Shown here: positions 1 to 9,053 of the stretch, piece by piece | Numbering within the stretch: the stretch's first letter is position 1 | Layout of the letters: every line of letters starts with the position of its first letter | NCBI RefSeq assembly: GCF_900188035.1 | Contig: NZ_FZNN01000004.1 | Location: 62,001-126,000, forward strand | DNA: 64,000 bases | Reading direction: 5' to 3' | DNA from: Puniceibacterium sediminis | GTDB taxonomy: Bacteria > Pseudomonadota > Alphaproteobacteria > Rhodobacterales > Rhodobacteraceae | The notes under the pieces: generated by a model | What the model saw: the letters and a program-made list of their open reading frames with translations, nothing else | What the model was told of the DNA's origin: nothing | Database searches by the model: none | Made by a program: the position numbers and the translations under genes

Positions 1-397
1 CGCGCGCCATGCGGCGCAGCGCTGCGGGCGATCCCTGGATCGGCGTGAGCTGGGCCAGAACACCGGTCCGCTTGGCCATGTTCTTGGACAGGTCGCCGAT
101 GCGTTCCAGATTGGCCGACATCCGCATGACCGACAGGATCACCCGCAGGTCAATCGCCGTGGGCGCACGGATTGCGATCACGCGCGCGGCTTCGTCGTTC
201 AGCTGCTCTTCCAGAAGGTCGATGGCCTTGTCGCCCATGCGGACCTGTTCGGCCAGTTCTTCGTCGCGGGTGTCGAGCGACTTTGCGCCGTCACGAATGG
301 CGGCTTCGACAAGCCCGCCCATCTTCATGATCTTGGCCTGGATGCCTTCAAGGTCCCGGTCAAAGGCCGAGGCGATGTGCTGTGTCATCTCTGTCAT
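1..397 (-). CDS. phoU: PhoU phosphate signalling protein (3' part outside window)
   Basis: Cytoplasmic regulator that links the Pst transporter to the PhoR kinase and damps Pho signalling when phosphate is plentiful. Only the N-terminal ~132 codons lie in the window; the frame is still open at base 1. The protein starts MTEMTQHIASAFDRDLEG and carries the PhoU helical-bundle pattern, including RVILSVMRMSANLERIGDLSKN (read as two pieces, with the conserved acidic/arginine ERIGD metal-binding stretch). The start ATG at 397 lies 4 bases below the pstB stop, so it is the last visible gene of pstSCAB-phoU. In Rhodobacterales phoB often follows; that would be outside the window. The identification is firm from sequence and context. 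Confidence 0.95.
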   Translation of the reverse strand, partial: MTEMTQHIASAFDRDLEGIQAKIMKMGGLVEAAIRDGAKSLDTRDEELAEQVRMGDKAIDLLEEQLNDEAARVIAIRAPTAIDLRVILSVMRMSANLERIGDLSKNMAKRTGVLAQLTPIQGSPAALRRMAR

Positions 398-401
398 GGC
401 T

Positions 402-1241
402 CTATCCGATCCGTCCGGTGATGTATGCTTCTGTGCGCGGGTCCTGCGGGTTGGTGAAGATCTTGTCGGTAACGCCGTATTCGACAAGATTGCCAAGGTG
501 GAAAAACGCGGTTTTCTGGCTGACGCGTGCGGCCTGCTGCATCGAGTGGGTGACGATCACCACCGAATAATCGCGGCGCAGTTCGTCGATCAACTCCTCG
601 ACCTGCGCGGTCGCGATGGGATCAAGCGCGGAACACGGCTCATCCATCAGCAGCACTTCGGGTTCGGTTGCAACGGCGCGGGCGATGCACAGACGCTGCT
701 GCTGGCCGCCGGACAGGCCGGTGCCGGGCGCATTAAGACGGTCTTTGACCTCATTCCAGATGGCACCGCGCTTCAGCGCGCGTTCGACGATCTCGTCAAG
801 GTCGGTCTTGTTCTTGGCCATACCGTGGATGCGCGGGCCGTAGGCGACGTTGTCGTAGATCGATTTGGGGAACGGGTTCGGTTTCTGGAACACCATGCCG
901 ACCTTGGCGCGCAGCTGCACGGGATCGACGCGTTTGTCATAGATGTCTTCGCCGTCGATGCGAATGTCCCCTTCGACGCGGCAGATGTCGATCGTGTCGT
1001 TCATGCGGTTCAGGCAGCGCAGGAAGGTGGATTTCCCGCAGCCCGACGGGCCGATGAAGGCGGTGACTGTCTTGTCTTCGATCTGGACACTCACGTCCTT
1101 GATGGCATGGGTGTCGCCGTAATAGACCTGCACGCCCTTGGCCGCGATCTTGATGTCCTTGACTTCCACGTCTCTCTCCGAATTTGGGGCGTCGTACATG
1201 GGTATACCTTTCTTGCCGTCTGCGTTCAAAGCGGCTGTCAT
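402..1241 (-). CDS. pstB: Phosphate ABC transporter ATP-binding protein PstB
   Basis: ATPase of the high-affinity phosphate importer, working at the inner face of the membrane with PstA and PstC. The 279-residue length is normal for the family. Walker [10 protein letters not shown] is at about residues 64-72, the signature LSGGQ at 176-180, and Walker B VLLMDEP at 196-202, followed by the switch histidine in VIVTHSM. The PstB-typical stretch [14 protein letters not shown] is present. The start ATG (1239-1241) shares one base with the pstA stop (TAATG), so translation is coupled to pstA. About 27 residues precede the ABC core, a modest N-terminal extension. Expression is expected from the Pho box upstream of pstS. 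Confidence 0.97.
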   Translation of the reverse strand: MTAALNADGKKGIPMYDAPNSERDVEVKDIKIAAKGVQVYYGDTHAIKDVSVQIEDKTVTAFIGPSGCGKSTFLRCLNRMNDTIDICRVEGDIRIDGEDIYDKRVDPVQLRAKVGMVFQKPNPFPKSIYDNVAYGPRIHGMAKNKTDLDEIVERALKRGAIWNEVKDRLNAPGTGLSGGQQQRLCIARAVATEPEVLLMDEPCSALDPIATAQVEELIDELRRDYSVVIVTHSMQQAARVSQKTAFFHLGNLVEYGVTDKIFTNPQDPRTEAYITGRIG

Positions 1242-2599
1242 TACCAGCGACGCTCAAATCGGCGGCGTAGGAGAATAGCGATGATATTCATGATCATGAG
1301 GAACACGAGCAGGATGATGATGCCGCCCCAGGCGCGTTCGTAATAGGCGGGGTCGGCACGTTTGGCCCATTCGTAAATCTGCGCGGGCATGGCCGAGTTC
1401 GGGTCAAGAAAACCGCTGGCCACGCCGTCGGGATAGTTGGTGGCGATATAGCCCACCATGCCGATCAGCAGCAGCGGCGCGGTTTCGCCCAGTGCCTGTG
1501 CCAGACCAAGGATCGTGCCGGTCAGGATACCGGGCATGGCCAGTGGCAGCACGTGATGGAACACCGACTGCATCTTGGACGCCCCTACCCCCAGGGCCGC
1601 CTGCCGGATCGACGGCGGAACGGAGGCGAGCGAGGCGCGGGTCGAGATGATGATCGTCGGCAGGGTCATCAGGGTCAGCACCAGACCACCGACCAGAGGC
1701 GCGGATTGCGGCAGGTGCATGAACTGGATGAACACCGCAAGACCGAGGATACCAAAGACGATCGACGGCACCGCGGCGAGGTTCGAGATATTGACCTCGA
1801 TGATATCGGTAAAGCGGTTCTTCTTGGCGAACTCTTCGAGATAGATCGACGCGGCGACCCCGATGGGCAGCGACAGCAGCAGCACCACCAGCATCATGAA
1901 GAACGACCCCAGGATGGACACACCAAGCCCGGCCTGTTCCGCGCGACTTTCCGAGGCATCCGCGCCGGTGATGAAATCCATGTTGAACTCACGGACAACG
2001 ATGCCCTTTTCGCGCAGGGCGTCGGTCAGATCCAGTTGTTCGACGTTGATGTTCTTGTCGCGCGCCACGTCGTCGCGTTTGACGCGGCCCTTGAGGTAGC
2101 CATCCACCCGGCTGGAGGCGAGGATACGGAAATCAACCGTGTCACCGACCAGATCGGGATTGGCCAGAACCACATCCCGGACCTGTGCCGCAGCCGAGGC
2201 CGAGATCATGGGTTTCATGTCCTTGGCCTTGGTAAGTGGTGTTTCCACGCCGGTTTTTTGCACGGTGGCCCAAAGCGAATTTTCGATCAGCGGCGCGTAG
2301 CCGAAGGTTGAAACCTTTTTCATCTCTTCGGGATCGCGGTTGCCCGCCTTATCGAGCTTGGCCGGGTCCAGATAGACCGGCACGTGGATGAATGTCTGCT
2401 GGAAAGCGCCAACCCCGTTTGACAGGATCGCAGTCAGCAACACGACCAGACAGAATATCCCGGCGGCGATTGCGGCGATGCCGTAGGCCTTGAACCGGGC
2501 CTCTGCGGCGTTGCGTTTCTTTGTGCGCGCATCCAGCGTGATCAGCGATTTGCCCTTGGGCGGGTTCGCTCCGGGTGTGGCGAGGGTTGCGTCGGTCAT
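1241..2599 (-). CDS. pstA: Phosphate ABC transporter permease PstA
   Basis: Inner-membrane permease subunit of the phosphate importer. At 452 residues it is much longer than the roughly 300-residue enteric PstA. The extra length is an N-terminal cytoplasmic tail with one membrane segment (about residues 35-60), then a polar ~150-residue region before the core, a form seen in alphaproteobacteria. The core has the usual multi-span permease with the coupling-helix motif around [13 protein letters not shown] and ends in a basic tail (RRRFERRW). It overlaps pstC by four bases (ATGA, 2596-2599) and pstB by one. I infer that the long periplasmic part contacts PstS or PstC; nothing in the sequence proves it. 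Confidence 0.95.
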   Translation of the reverse strand: MTDATLATPGANPPKGKSLITLDARTKKRNAAEARFKAYGIAAIAAGIFCLVVLLTAILSNGVGAFQQTFIHVPVYLDPAKLDKAGNRDPEEMKKVSTFGYAPLIENSLWATVQKTGVETPLTKAKDMKPMISASAAAQVRDVVLANPDLVGDTVDFRILASSRVDGYLKGRVKRDDVARDKNINVEQLDLTDALREKGIVVREFNMDFITGADASESRAEQAGLGVSILGSFFMMLVVLLLSLPIGVAASIYLEEFAKKNRFTDIIEVNISNLAAVPSIVFGILGLAVFIQFMHLPQSAPLVGGLVLTLMTLPTIIISTRASLASVPPSIRQAALGVGASKMQSVFHHVLPLAMPGILTGTILGLAQALGETAPLLLIGMVGYIATNYPDGVASGFLDPNSAMPAQIYEWAKRADPAYYERAWGGIIILLVFLMIMNIIAILLRRRFERRW

Positions 2600-4059
2600 T
2601 CGTATTGCTCCCGGTATTTCCGCACGATGTAGAGGGCAAAGACATTGAGCCCGAGGGTGATGACAAACAGGCTCATGCCCAGGGCAAAGGCCACCAGCGC
2701 CTCGGGGCTGGAAAAGTCGGCATCCCCGGTCAGCTGGCTGACGATCTTGGCGGTGACCGTGGTCATCGCCTCAAACGGGTTCAGCGACAGGCGGGCTGCG
2801 GCCCCTGCCCCCAGAACCACGATCATGGTTTCGCCGATGGCGCGGGACGCGGCCAGAAGGATCGCGCCAACGATGCCCGGAAGCGCCGCAGGCACCACGA
2901 CCTGGCGGATGGTTTCGGATTTGGTTGCGCCAAGGCCATAAGAGCCGTCGCGCATCGACTGTGGCACCGCGTTGATGATGTCATCCGACAGCGAGCTGAC
3001 AAAGGGGATCAGCATGATGCCCATGACAAGGCCCGCGGTCATGACCGCCGTCCCGGCCTTCATCCAGCCAGCGCCATCTGCGCCAAAGACCGACAGCAGC
3101 AGCGGGCCGACCGTCAGAAGCGCAAAAAGACCGTAGACGATGGTGGGGATACCGGCGAGGACCTCAAGCAGCGGTTTGGCAATCGCGCGTACCTTGGGTC
3201 CGGCATATTCCGACAGGTAGATTGCTGCGAACAGGCCGATGGGCACCGCCACCAGCAGCGCGATCAGCGAGATATAGAGCGTGCCCCAGAGCAGCGGAAG
3301 AATGCCAAGTTCGGAACCACCGCCAAAGCTGGGCGACCATACCAGGCTGAAGAAGAATTCCTTGGCGGGGTAGCGTTGAAAGAATTCGATGGTGTTGAAG
3401 ATCAGGCTGAGGACGATGCCGATGGTGGTCAGGACCGCAAGCGACGCGGCGGTGACCAGCAGAGCCTTGATCCCGGCTTCGACGACGTTACGCGCACGGT
3501 AGTCCATGTGCGACTGCATCACGGACCAGATGCCGCCGGCGATGGCCGCACCTAGCACCAGAACCGTCATCAACAGACGGCCGGTTCCGTTGAGGGACCG
3601 AAACCGCTGCGCTGCACGCAGCACCTCGGGGCTGACATCGGAACCCAGCGCGACACCAGCAGCACCCAGACGTGCGCGCACATCGGTGAATTCGGTGCGC
3701 AGGTTGCGCGCCTCATCTGCTGACATGATGCCACTGGCAACGGCCGCGTCCAGACCGTCTGCCACGCGCCGGACGTCCGACATGACCAGACCCAGCGTCG
3801 TATCCTCAGACACGGCATTGTCCGGCATCATTCCGGAAACGGTTGAATTGACGACAAAAGGCTGCACCAGCAGCCAGAGGACCAGGACGCCCATTGCGGG
3901 GACAATTGTCTTCATCGCAACGTTGCTGCCGTAATAGGTCGGCAGCGAATGCAGTTTGCGATTGTCCCCACCGGCGGTGGCCAGCGCGCGGGCGCGTCCC
4001 AGCACGTAGCCGACGGCACCAAGCGCAACCACGATGAGAACAAGCCAAAGAGTGGGCAT
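2596..4059 (-). CDS. pstC: Phosphate ABC transporter permease PstC
   Basis: Partner permease of PstA in the phosphate importer. I placed the start at ATG 4057-4059 (MPTLWLVLIV), which has a GGAG ribosome-binding site six bases upstream; an in-frame extension to 4275 would run through the intergenic hairpin and into pstS and has no typical start context. The resulting 487 residues are longer than enteric PstC (about 320). The extension holds a first membrane helix, a second near residue 60 and a long polar stretch (residues ~85-160), as in other alphaproteobacterial PstC. The permease core includes GLFAAIYLSEYA and the EAA-like loop MRDGSYGLGATKSETI. Stop and pstA start overlap as ATGA. Confidence 0.95.
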   Translation of the reverse strand: MPTLWLVLIVVALGAVGYVLGRARALATAGGDNRKLHSLPTYYGSNVAMKTIVPAMGVLVLWLLVQPFVVNSTVSGMMPDNAVSEDTTLGLVMSDVRRVADGLDAAVASGIMSADEARNLRTEFTDVRARLGAAGVALGSDVSPEVLRAAQRFRSLNGTGRLLMTVLVLGAAIAGGIWSVMQSHMDYRARNVVEAGIKALLVTAASLAVLTTIGIVLSLIFNTIEFFQRYPAKEFFFSLVWSPSFGGGSELGILPLLWGTLYISLIALLVAVPIGLFAAIYLSEYAGPKVRAIAKPLLEVLAGIPTIVYGLFALLTVGPLLLSVFGADGAGWMKAGTAVMTAGLVMGIMLIPFVSSLSDDIINAVPQSMRDGSYGLGATKSETIRQVVVPAALPGIVGAILLAASRAIGETMIVVLGAGAAARLSLNPFEAMTTVTAKIVSQLTGDADFSSPEALVAFALGMSLFVITLGLNVFALYIVRKYREQYE

Positions 4060-4096
4060 GATCGCTCCGTTCGTTCTTAAAGGTCCAAAAAGAAAT

Positions 4097-4121
4097 GGGG
4101 ACGGCAGAAACTGCCGCCCCC
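4097..4121 (-). terminator. Hairpin between pstS and pstC
   Basis: A GC-rich hairpin with arms CGGCAG/CTGCCG extended by GGGG/CCCC around one mismatch and an AAA loop. There is no clean U-tract on the minus strand. A hairpin placed just after a binding-protein gene usually protects the upstream mRNA and lets less transcription through to the permeases, giving an excess of PstS. The structure is seen in sequence; the role is inferred. Confidence 0.6.
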
Positions 4122-4138
4122 GTTGTAAGCCTGCTGGC

Positions 4139-5164
4139 TTACATGTTCGAGCCCATGACCTGCTCGTCAGCAACCATCGACTGGGTGTTCGCCAGCTCAG
4201 GGTCGGAAACGAGGCCATAGGTGGACAGCGGGCCGTCGGGGCCTGCGATCTCATCCGAGACGAAGAATTCGGCATACTCCTTGAGGCCCGGGATCACGCC
4301 GATGTGGGCTTTCTTTACGTAGAAGAACAGCGGGCGCGACACGGGGTATTCACCGGTCGAGATCGTTTCGGTCGACGGCGCGATGCCGTCCATCGTTGCG
4401 ACTTTCAGCTTGTCGGTGTTGTTCTCGTAGAATGCGAGGCCGAAGACGCCGACGCCGTTCTGGTTGGAGTCGATGCGTGCCAGAGTTTCGGTGTAGTCGC
4501 CGTCGATGTCGACCGACTTGCCGTCGGTGCGCACTGCGATGCAGCCATCTTCAACACCAGCAGCTTCGAGCAGTGCCTCGGCGCCTGTTGCTTCGCAGCC
4601 TGCTGCCAGAACTTTTTCCTCGAACACTTCACGGGTGCCGTGCTTGGTGCCGGGGATGAAGGCAGCGATTTCGACGTCGGGCAGATCGGCGTTGAAATCG
4701 GACCATTTGGTGTAGGGGTTGTCGACCAGCGCGCCGTCTACGACGACTTTGGGCGACAGGGCGTTGAACCAGTCGGTCGGGGTGAAGGCCGTGAAGGCCG
4801 GGCCGTTGATCTGGCTGGCGAAGACGATGCCGTCATAACCGATCTTGACTTCGATGATGTCGGTCACACCATTTTCGGCGCAGGCCTTGATCTCTTTTTC
4901 CTTGATGGCGCGCGATGCGTTCGCGACGTCGATGGTGTTTTCGCCCACGCCTTCGCAGAAACGCTTGAGGCCGGCGGAAGAGCCGCCCGATTCCACGACC
5001 GGTGTCGGGAAGTCGAAGTTTTCACCAAAGGCTTCGGCCACGATCGACGCGTAGGGCAGAACGGTCGAGGAACCGGCAACCTGCACGTTGTCACGGGCAT
5101 AAGCTGCGGAGGCGGATACGGCAGCGATCGCCAGGGCAGAGGCGGTCAGTTTCACGGTTGTCAT
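4139..5164 (-). CDS. pstS: Periplasmic phosphate-binding protein PstS
   Basis: Captures phosphate in the periplasm and delivers it to PstCA. The 341-residue product begins with a Sec signal peptide (MTTVKLTASALAIAAVSASA, cleavage probably after AYA at about residue 23). The mature part has the family pattern: VAGSSTVLPY near the N-terminus and ESGGSSAGLKRFCEG, which supplies serine, glycine and arginine contacts to the anion. First gene of the operon, with the Pho box about 80-110 bases upstream and a hairpin after its stop. Two cysteine pairs are possible (C-EGV, CAENG, CEAT, DGCIA). Expected to be one of the most strongly induced proteins in phosphate starvation. Confidence 0.96.
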   Translation of the reverse strand: MTTVKLTASALAIAAVSASAAYARDNVQVAGSSTVLPYASIVAEAFGENFDFPTPVVESGGSSAGLKRFCEGVGENTIDVANASRAIKEKEIKACAENGVTDIIEVKIGYDGIVFASQINGPAFTAFTPTDWFNALSPKVVVDGALVDNPYTKWSDFNADLPDVEIAAFIPGTKHGTREVFEEKVLAAGCEATGAEALLEAAGVEDGCIAVRTDGKSVDIDGDYTETLARIDSNQNGVGVFGLAFYENNTDKLKVATMDGIAPSTETISTGEYPVSRPLFFYVKKAHIGVIPGLKEYAEFFVSDEIAGPDGPLSTYGLVSDPELANTQSMVADEQVMGSNM

Positions 5165-5242
5165 GGGTAGCTCCTGTTAGAGACGGAATGACGATCATCG
5201 TCGCGATGACCTTGCCGCCGACCTATCGACGCCACGCTATGC

Positions 5243-5275
5243 TTTTGTGACGTTAGTGTAACAGTTTTAAGACAG
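5243..5275 (-). promoter_or_regulatory. Pho box upstream of pstS (three 11-bp repeats)
   Basis: Reading the minus strand from 5275 there are three direct repeats of 11 bases: CTGTCTTAAAA, CTGTTACACTA and ACGTCACAAAA. This is the PhoB-box layout of 7-bp CTGTNAY-like units with 4-bp A/T-rich spacers. CATAGC, a weak -10, follows close behind. PhoB-phosphate would bind here and substitute for a -35 element. The repeats are visible directly; binding is inferred from the family. Confidence 0.8.
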
Positions 5276-5528
5276 CCGGTAAGGTGACGCTACGAACGCG
5301 CCAAATTTCGCCACCTCCGGCAGGGCCACCCCTGATTTTCGGGGGTTTTCCACAAGATGGGCCGAAAGGCTGGAGCGCCATATTTCCAGGCATGGGACGC
5401 TGCGTTGCTTTGGTACATAGCCGTTGGCACCAATAGGCCGGGGTGAATAGAGTGATTGGCAGCCAAGTGTGACAGAATCTTCACCATCGGGCCCCAACGT
5501 GGCCCCGGAATACGAAGGAGGCGATCTG

Positions 5529-6173
5529 ATGAGTTACCCTGCCTACGCCCGGTCCGAATGGATTGCCGATGGTGCCATGCATCTGCTGGGCGTCATTGGC
5601 GCCTGCTGTGGTGCGATTCTGCTGATGGTGTGGTCGCTGGACCGGGTAAGCGATTCCCAGAGCCTTGCCCTGGCCGTCTATGGCGTGGCGCTTGTCCTGA
5701 CCTTTGTGGCATCGGCGTTTTATAACATGACCCCATGGGAAACCCTGCGCCCTACCCTGCGCCGCATCGACCACGCCGCCATTTTCGTCAAGATCGCGGG
5801 AACTTACACTCCGCTGGTGGTCATGATCGGATCGCTCGGGTCCTATCTTGTGCTGGGCGTGGTCTGGGCGCTTGCGGCCTTTGGCGTGGTCAAAAAGATC
5901 TTTTTCTGGCGCGCGCCGGGGCGCTATGATCCGCTGCTTTACCTGTTCATGGGCTGGCTCAGCCCGCTGCTGATCTGGTCCCTGTGGCCGCTGGTGCCGC
6001 CTGCTACGATCATCCTGATCACGTCCGGCGGCCTGCTCTACAGTGTTGGTGTCGTGTTCTACAAATGGAAGGCGCTCAAATTCTCAAAAGCGATCTGGCA
6101 TGGATTCGTGGTCTGCGCCTCGGCTTGCTTTTACGGGGCCATCGCGCTGGGGGCTTTCCACATACCGGTTTGA
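5529..6173 (+). CDS. Hemolysin III / PAQR-family membrane protein
   Basis: Seven-helix inner-membrane protein of the HlyIII/TrhA/PAQR family (214 residues), proposed to be a metal-dependent hydrolase or to adjust membrane fluidity. The family pattern EWIADGAMHLLG near the N-terminus (acidic residue, D, then H), the central DHAAIFVKIAGTYTP and the C-terminal WHGFVVCASACFY are the conserved positions that hold zinc in PAQR relatives. I chose ATG 5529 because AAGGAGG lies at 5514-5520; an upstream in-frame start at 5469 lacks this. It is divergent from pstS and sits between pst and phoR, but nothing indicates a phosphate role. Toxin activity should not be assumed from the name. Confidence 0.88.
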   Translation: MSYPAYARSEWIADGAMHLLGVIGACCGAILLMVWSLDRVSDSQSLALAVYGVALVLTFVASAFYNMTPWETLRPTLRRIDHAAIFVKIAGTYTPLVVMIGSLGSYLVLGVVWALAAFGVVKKIFFWRAPGRYDPLLYLFMGWLSPLLIWSLWPLVPPATIILITSGGLLYSVGVVFYKWKALKFSKAIWHGFVVCASACFYGAIALGAFHIPV

Positions 6174-6193
6174 CGCCGCGCGGGCGCTGAGGA

Positions 6194-6649
6194 TCAGTCC
6201 AGTTCCAGCCGCATCGTCGCCATGCCATTGCGTTCCGATAGAATTTCATACCCGGCCGAGGCATAGGCCCTCATCGCCGGGTCATTTTCGGTTTCGCATT
6301 TCAGCGTGATGGTCAGCGCCTGAAGGGCGCGCGCGGCTGCTTCGACCTCATTCGCGAGCACTTCACCCGCGCCGCCGCGGGCCTCTTCGGCTACAAAGAC
6401 GTAGGTCAGGTGGCGCACTTCGGGTCCGACCCCGACCCGCAGCGCGAAAAAACCGACATCAGCACCGGCGTCGTCTGTCAGGTAAAAGGACGCATCGTCC
6501 ATCTCGCCCAGCCACTTTTCCTGCCACTCCAGCGGGTCGAAGGGGAACTTGGCATTGGGATTGACCAGCGCGAGATCTGCCGCGTCCGTCAGAAGTCTGG
6601 ACAGGGGGACAAGGTCGAAAGGTATATTCGGGCGGGCGGTCAGGGGCAT
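6194..6649 (-). CDS. GNAT-family N-acetyltransferase
   Basis: A 151-residue acetyl-CoA-dependent acyltransferase of unknown substrate. The GNAT core is visible: a strand with GFFALRVGVGPEVRHLTYVFV, then the acetyl-CoA pyrophosphate loop EEARGGAGEVLANEV at about residues 86-100 (a variant of Q/RxxGxG/A), and a C-terminal ENDPAMRAYASAGYEIL typical of the last helix-strand. The start ATG 6649 follows a GGAG site; in-frame codons further upstream give an unlikely leader. It is convergent with the HlyIII gene and lies downstream of phoR on the same strand, with an 83-base gap. Substrate not predictable. Confidence 0.85.
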   Translation of the reverse strand: MPLTARPNIPFDLVPLSRLLTDAADLALVNPNAKFPFDPLEWQEKWLGEMDDASFYLTDDAGADVGFFALRVGVGPEVRHLTYVFVAEEARGGAGEVLANEVEAAARALQALTITLKCETENDPAMRAYASAGYEILSERNGMATMRLELD

Positions 6650-6732
6650 GATCTGAACTCCGTCGGTGGGAATGACGGGTGCCAAGATTCCATACTGCGA
6701 CGCGGTGTGCAACCGGATCGCGCCCCCGGTTT

Positions 6733-7764
6733 TCAGACCGGCAACACGACCTTGAATACGCTGCCCTTGCCCAGGGCGCTTTCAATCTGAAGCCGCCCGC
6801 GGTGGCGGTTCACGATATGCTTGACGATGGCGAGGCCAAGCCCGGTGCCACCCATTTCGCGACTGCGATGGCTGTCGACGCGGTAGAACCGTTCGGTCAG
6901 ACGCGGCAAGTGGATGGGATCTATGCCCGGACCGCTGTCGCGCACCTCGAGCGTGACGCCCTGACCGCGCACCCGGGGTTCGAATCCCGGGGCCGAGACG
7001 CGCACCGTCACTTCGGAGTCGTGCCCGGAATATTTGATGGCATTCTCAAGCAGGTTCGTCAGCACCTGACGCAGCTGATCGGAATCGCCGGTCATCTCGA
7101 ACGGCTCCGGCAGGTCCATGTTCACGTGAACGCCTGCCTCGGCTGCCAGCGGAGCAAGGCGATGCACGGTCGATTCGACCAGTTCCCCAAGATCCATCCG
7201 TTCGGTCGGCCGCACCCTCTCGTCCGCCTCGACCCGGCTGAGAGAGAGCAGATCCCCGACCAGACGGTTCATGCGGCCTGCTTCGCTTTCCATGATGCCA
7301 AGGAACCTGTCGCGGGCGGCGGCATCGTTGCGCGCGGGGCCTTTCAAGGTCTCGATGAAGCCCATCAGCGCGGTCAGGGGCGTGCGCAATTCGTGGCTGA
7401 CGTTGGCGACAAAGTCGCGGCGCATCTGGCCGGCCTGTTCCAGATGGGTCACATCTTCGAACACCACCAGCGCCCCCGGCCCCTGCGCCAAAGGCACCGC
7501 GCGGCAGGACACCTGAAACGTGGTGTCCTGCCGCCCGTCGTTGGTCAGATAGCGGGATTGGCGCGGCTTGCCGTCGCGCAGCGTCGCCTCGATCGCATCC
7601 AGCAGTGCGGGCTGGCGCAGGGCGGTGATGAAATGTCGCCCCTGTATGCCATCCCCAAGCAATTTCATCGCCGCTGCGTTCGCGCCTTCGATCCGTTCAT
7701 CGCGCCGGATCATCACCGCCGGCATGGGCAGTGCGTCGATCACCGCCTGCGGCGTGAAACTCAT
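6733..7764 (-). CDS. phoR: Phosphate regulon sensor kinase PhoR (soluble form)
   Basis: Histidine kinase that phosphorylates PhoB under phosphate limitation. In 343 residues I see an N-terminal PAS-like domain (about 5-110), the dimerisation/H-box FVANVSHELRTPL with the phospho-accepting histidine at about 124, the N-box LLENAIKYSG, the G1 box DSGPGIDP, an F-box ERFYRVD and G2 GGTGLGLAIVKH. No transmembrane segment is present, as in other Rhodobacterales PhoR; the enteric protein is membrane-anchored. Its ATG overlaps the stop of the upstream PLP-enzyme gene (ATGA, 7761-7764). It is about 1.6 kb from pstS with two unrelated genes between. Confidence 0.93.
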   Translation of the reverse strand: MSFTPQAVIDALPMPAVMIRRDERIEGANAAAMKLLGDGIQGRHFITALRQPALLDAIEATLRDGKPRQSRYLTNDGRQDTTFQVSCRAVPLAQGPGALVVFEDVTHLEQAGQMRRDFVANVSHELRTPLTALMGFIETLKGPARNDAAARDRFLGIMESEAGRMNRLVGDLLSLSRVEADERVRPTERMDLGELVESTVHRLAPLAAEAGVHVNMDLPEPFEMTGDSDQLRQVLTNLLENAIKYSGHDSEVTVRVSAPGFEPRVRGQGVTLEVRDSGPGIDPIHLPRLTERFYRVDSHRSREMGGTGLGLAIVKHIVNRHRGRLQIESALGKGSVFKVVLPV

Positions 7765-8939
7765 TTTACGGCACCGGCGGCGCGCAGCCCGTCGTCAAAG
7801 GTTGCCATCAGTGCCTCGGTTTCTTCGAGCCCGACTGATACGCGAAAGAAGCCTTCGGTGATGCCCAGTTTGGCCCGGCCTTCGGCGCCAAGCGCGCGGT
7901 GCGAACTGGATGCGGGGTGCGACAGGGTCGTGCCTACATCGCCCAGCGTCGGTGCAAAGGCGATGCCCTTGGCGGCGGCTGCAAAGGCATTGGCCTGTTC
8001 GCGCCCGCCGTCGAGCTCAAAGCTCAGCATATTGCCGCCCACGCCACGCAAAACAGACTGCGCGCGGGCACGGTCAGGGTGGTCGTCGCGGGTGGGATAC
8101 AGCACACGCTTGACCCCCTTTTGCCCGGCGAGGTGATCCGCCAGCTTGCGGGCGGTCTGCTGTGCATGGGCAAAGCGCAGGCCAAAGGACATCATGCCGC
8201 GTTCAGCCAGCCAGCAGTCAAACGGGCTGGGCGTCATGCCGGTGGTCACGATGAAATCATAGAGCTGCTTGGTCAGTTCCGGGGTGTTTGCCGCGACCCA
8301 GCCCAGAGTCACATCCGAATGGCCCGCCAGCAGTTTGGTCACCGAATGGATGACCACATCCGCGCCCCATTCAAAGGGCTTCACGGCAACCGGGGTGGTG
8401 AAGGTGTTGTCGACAACCAGCAGAACGCCCTTTGCCTTGCAAAGCTCTGCGATCCCGGCCAGGTCGGCGATGCGCAGGGTCGGGTTGGACACGACTTCGA
8501 CGAGCGCGAGCTTTGTTTCGGGGCGGAAGGCGGCGGCAAAGGCGGCAACATCCGTCGGATCGGCCAGCGTGGTTGCGATGCCGAGCCGGGGCAGATCGTC
8601 CTTCATCATCCGCAGTGAGCGACCATAGAGCTGATCGCCCCCGACCACGTGATCGCCGCTTTTGCACAGGCCCAGCAGCGCCGCAGTTACGGCGGCCATG
8701 CCGGAACCGGTGACGATGCCGCCGGTGCAGCCCTCAAGCGCGTCGATCCGCTGGGCCAGCACATCGGCATTGGGGTGGCCTTCGCGGGCGTAGGTGTAGC
8801 CTTTTACACGGCCCTCGTACTGCGCATCCAGCGCATCCGGAGTTTCGCTGGCATAGACGACCGACGGCATCAGCGGGGTGACCACGGGGGTCGAGGCGCT
8901 GAGCGGTAGGCCGACGGGACGCATCAATGTGGGTTTCAT
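7761..8939 (-). CDS. Cys/Met-metabolism PLP-dependent enzyme (trans-sulfuration family)
   Basis: Pyridoxal-phosphate enzyme of the cystathionine gamma-synthase/lyase and methionine gamma-lyase superfamily, 392 residues from ATG 8939 (MKPTLMRPVG), which follows a GAGGAGCC ribosome-binding region; the frame continues upstream only through non-coding sequence. Landmarks are GYTYAREGHPNADVLAQRI (substrate/PLP region), GSGMAAVTAALL, the aspartate of VVDNTFTTPV that holds the pyridine nitrogen, and the Schiff-base lysine in SVTKLLAGHSDV. Sequence alone does not separate lyase from synthase activity. The stop overlaps the phoR start by ATGA, so this gene and phoR form one transcript, an unexpected pairing. 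Confidence 0.88.
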   Translation of the reverse strand: MKPTLMRPVGLPLSASTPVVTPLMPSVVYASETPDALDAQYEGRVKGYTYAREGHPNADVLAQRIDALEGCTGGIVTGSGMAAVTAALLGLCKSGDHVVGGDQLYGRSLRMMKDDLPRLGIATTLADPTDVAAFAAAFRPETKLALVEVVSNPTLRIADLAGIAELCKAKGVLLVVDNTFTTPVAVKPFEWGADVVIHSVTKLLAGHSDVTLGWVAANTPELTKQLYDFIVTTGMTPSPFDCWLAERGMMSFGLRFAHAQQTARKLADHLAGQKGVKRVLYPTRDDHPDRARAQSVLRGVGGNMLSFELDGGREQANAFAAAAKGIAFAPTLGDVGTTLSHPASSSHRALGAEGRAKLGITEGFFRVSVGLEETEALMATFDDGLRAAGAVK

Positions 8940-9053
8940 GGCAGGCTCCTCGAAGTTTGCGCAACTGGTGGCACAAGCCCTGCCGGGGGGCAAGAGACTG
9001 GCTGGCAGACGGATGGACTTGCGCGCGGGCGGCATCCGCGCCAAAACCGTCTC

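Noticed and set aside
9-1343. 444-codon open frame opposite phoU-pstB-pstA
   Set aside because: Shadow frame from GC-rich codon use; the minus strand carries clear pst genes.
2575-3555. 326-codon frame opposite pstC
   Set aside because: Antisense to a conserved permease gene, with an extreme Arg/Gln/Asp composition and no family resemblance.
5267-5497. 76-codon frame upstream of pstS
   Set aside because: Overlaps the Pho box, no hydrophobic or family pattern and no good ribosome-binding site.
6973-6990. Perfect T-arm-like palindrome (CCGGGGTTCGAATCCCGG) suggesting a tRNA
   Set aside because: It lies inside phoR, encodes part of its GFEPRV segment, and no acceptor stem or other tRNA arms flank it.
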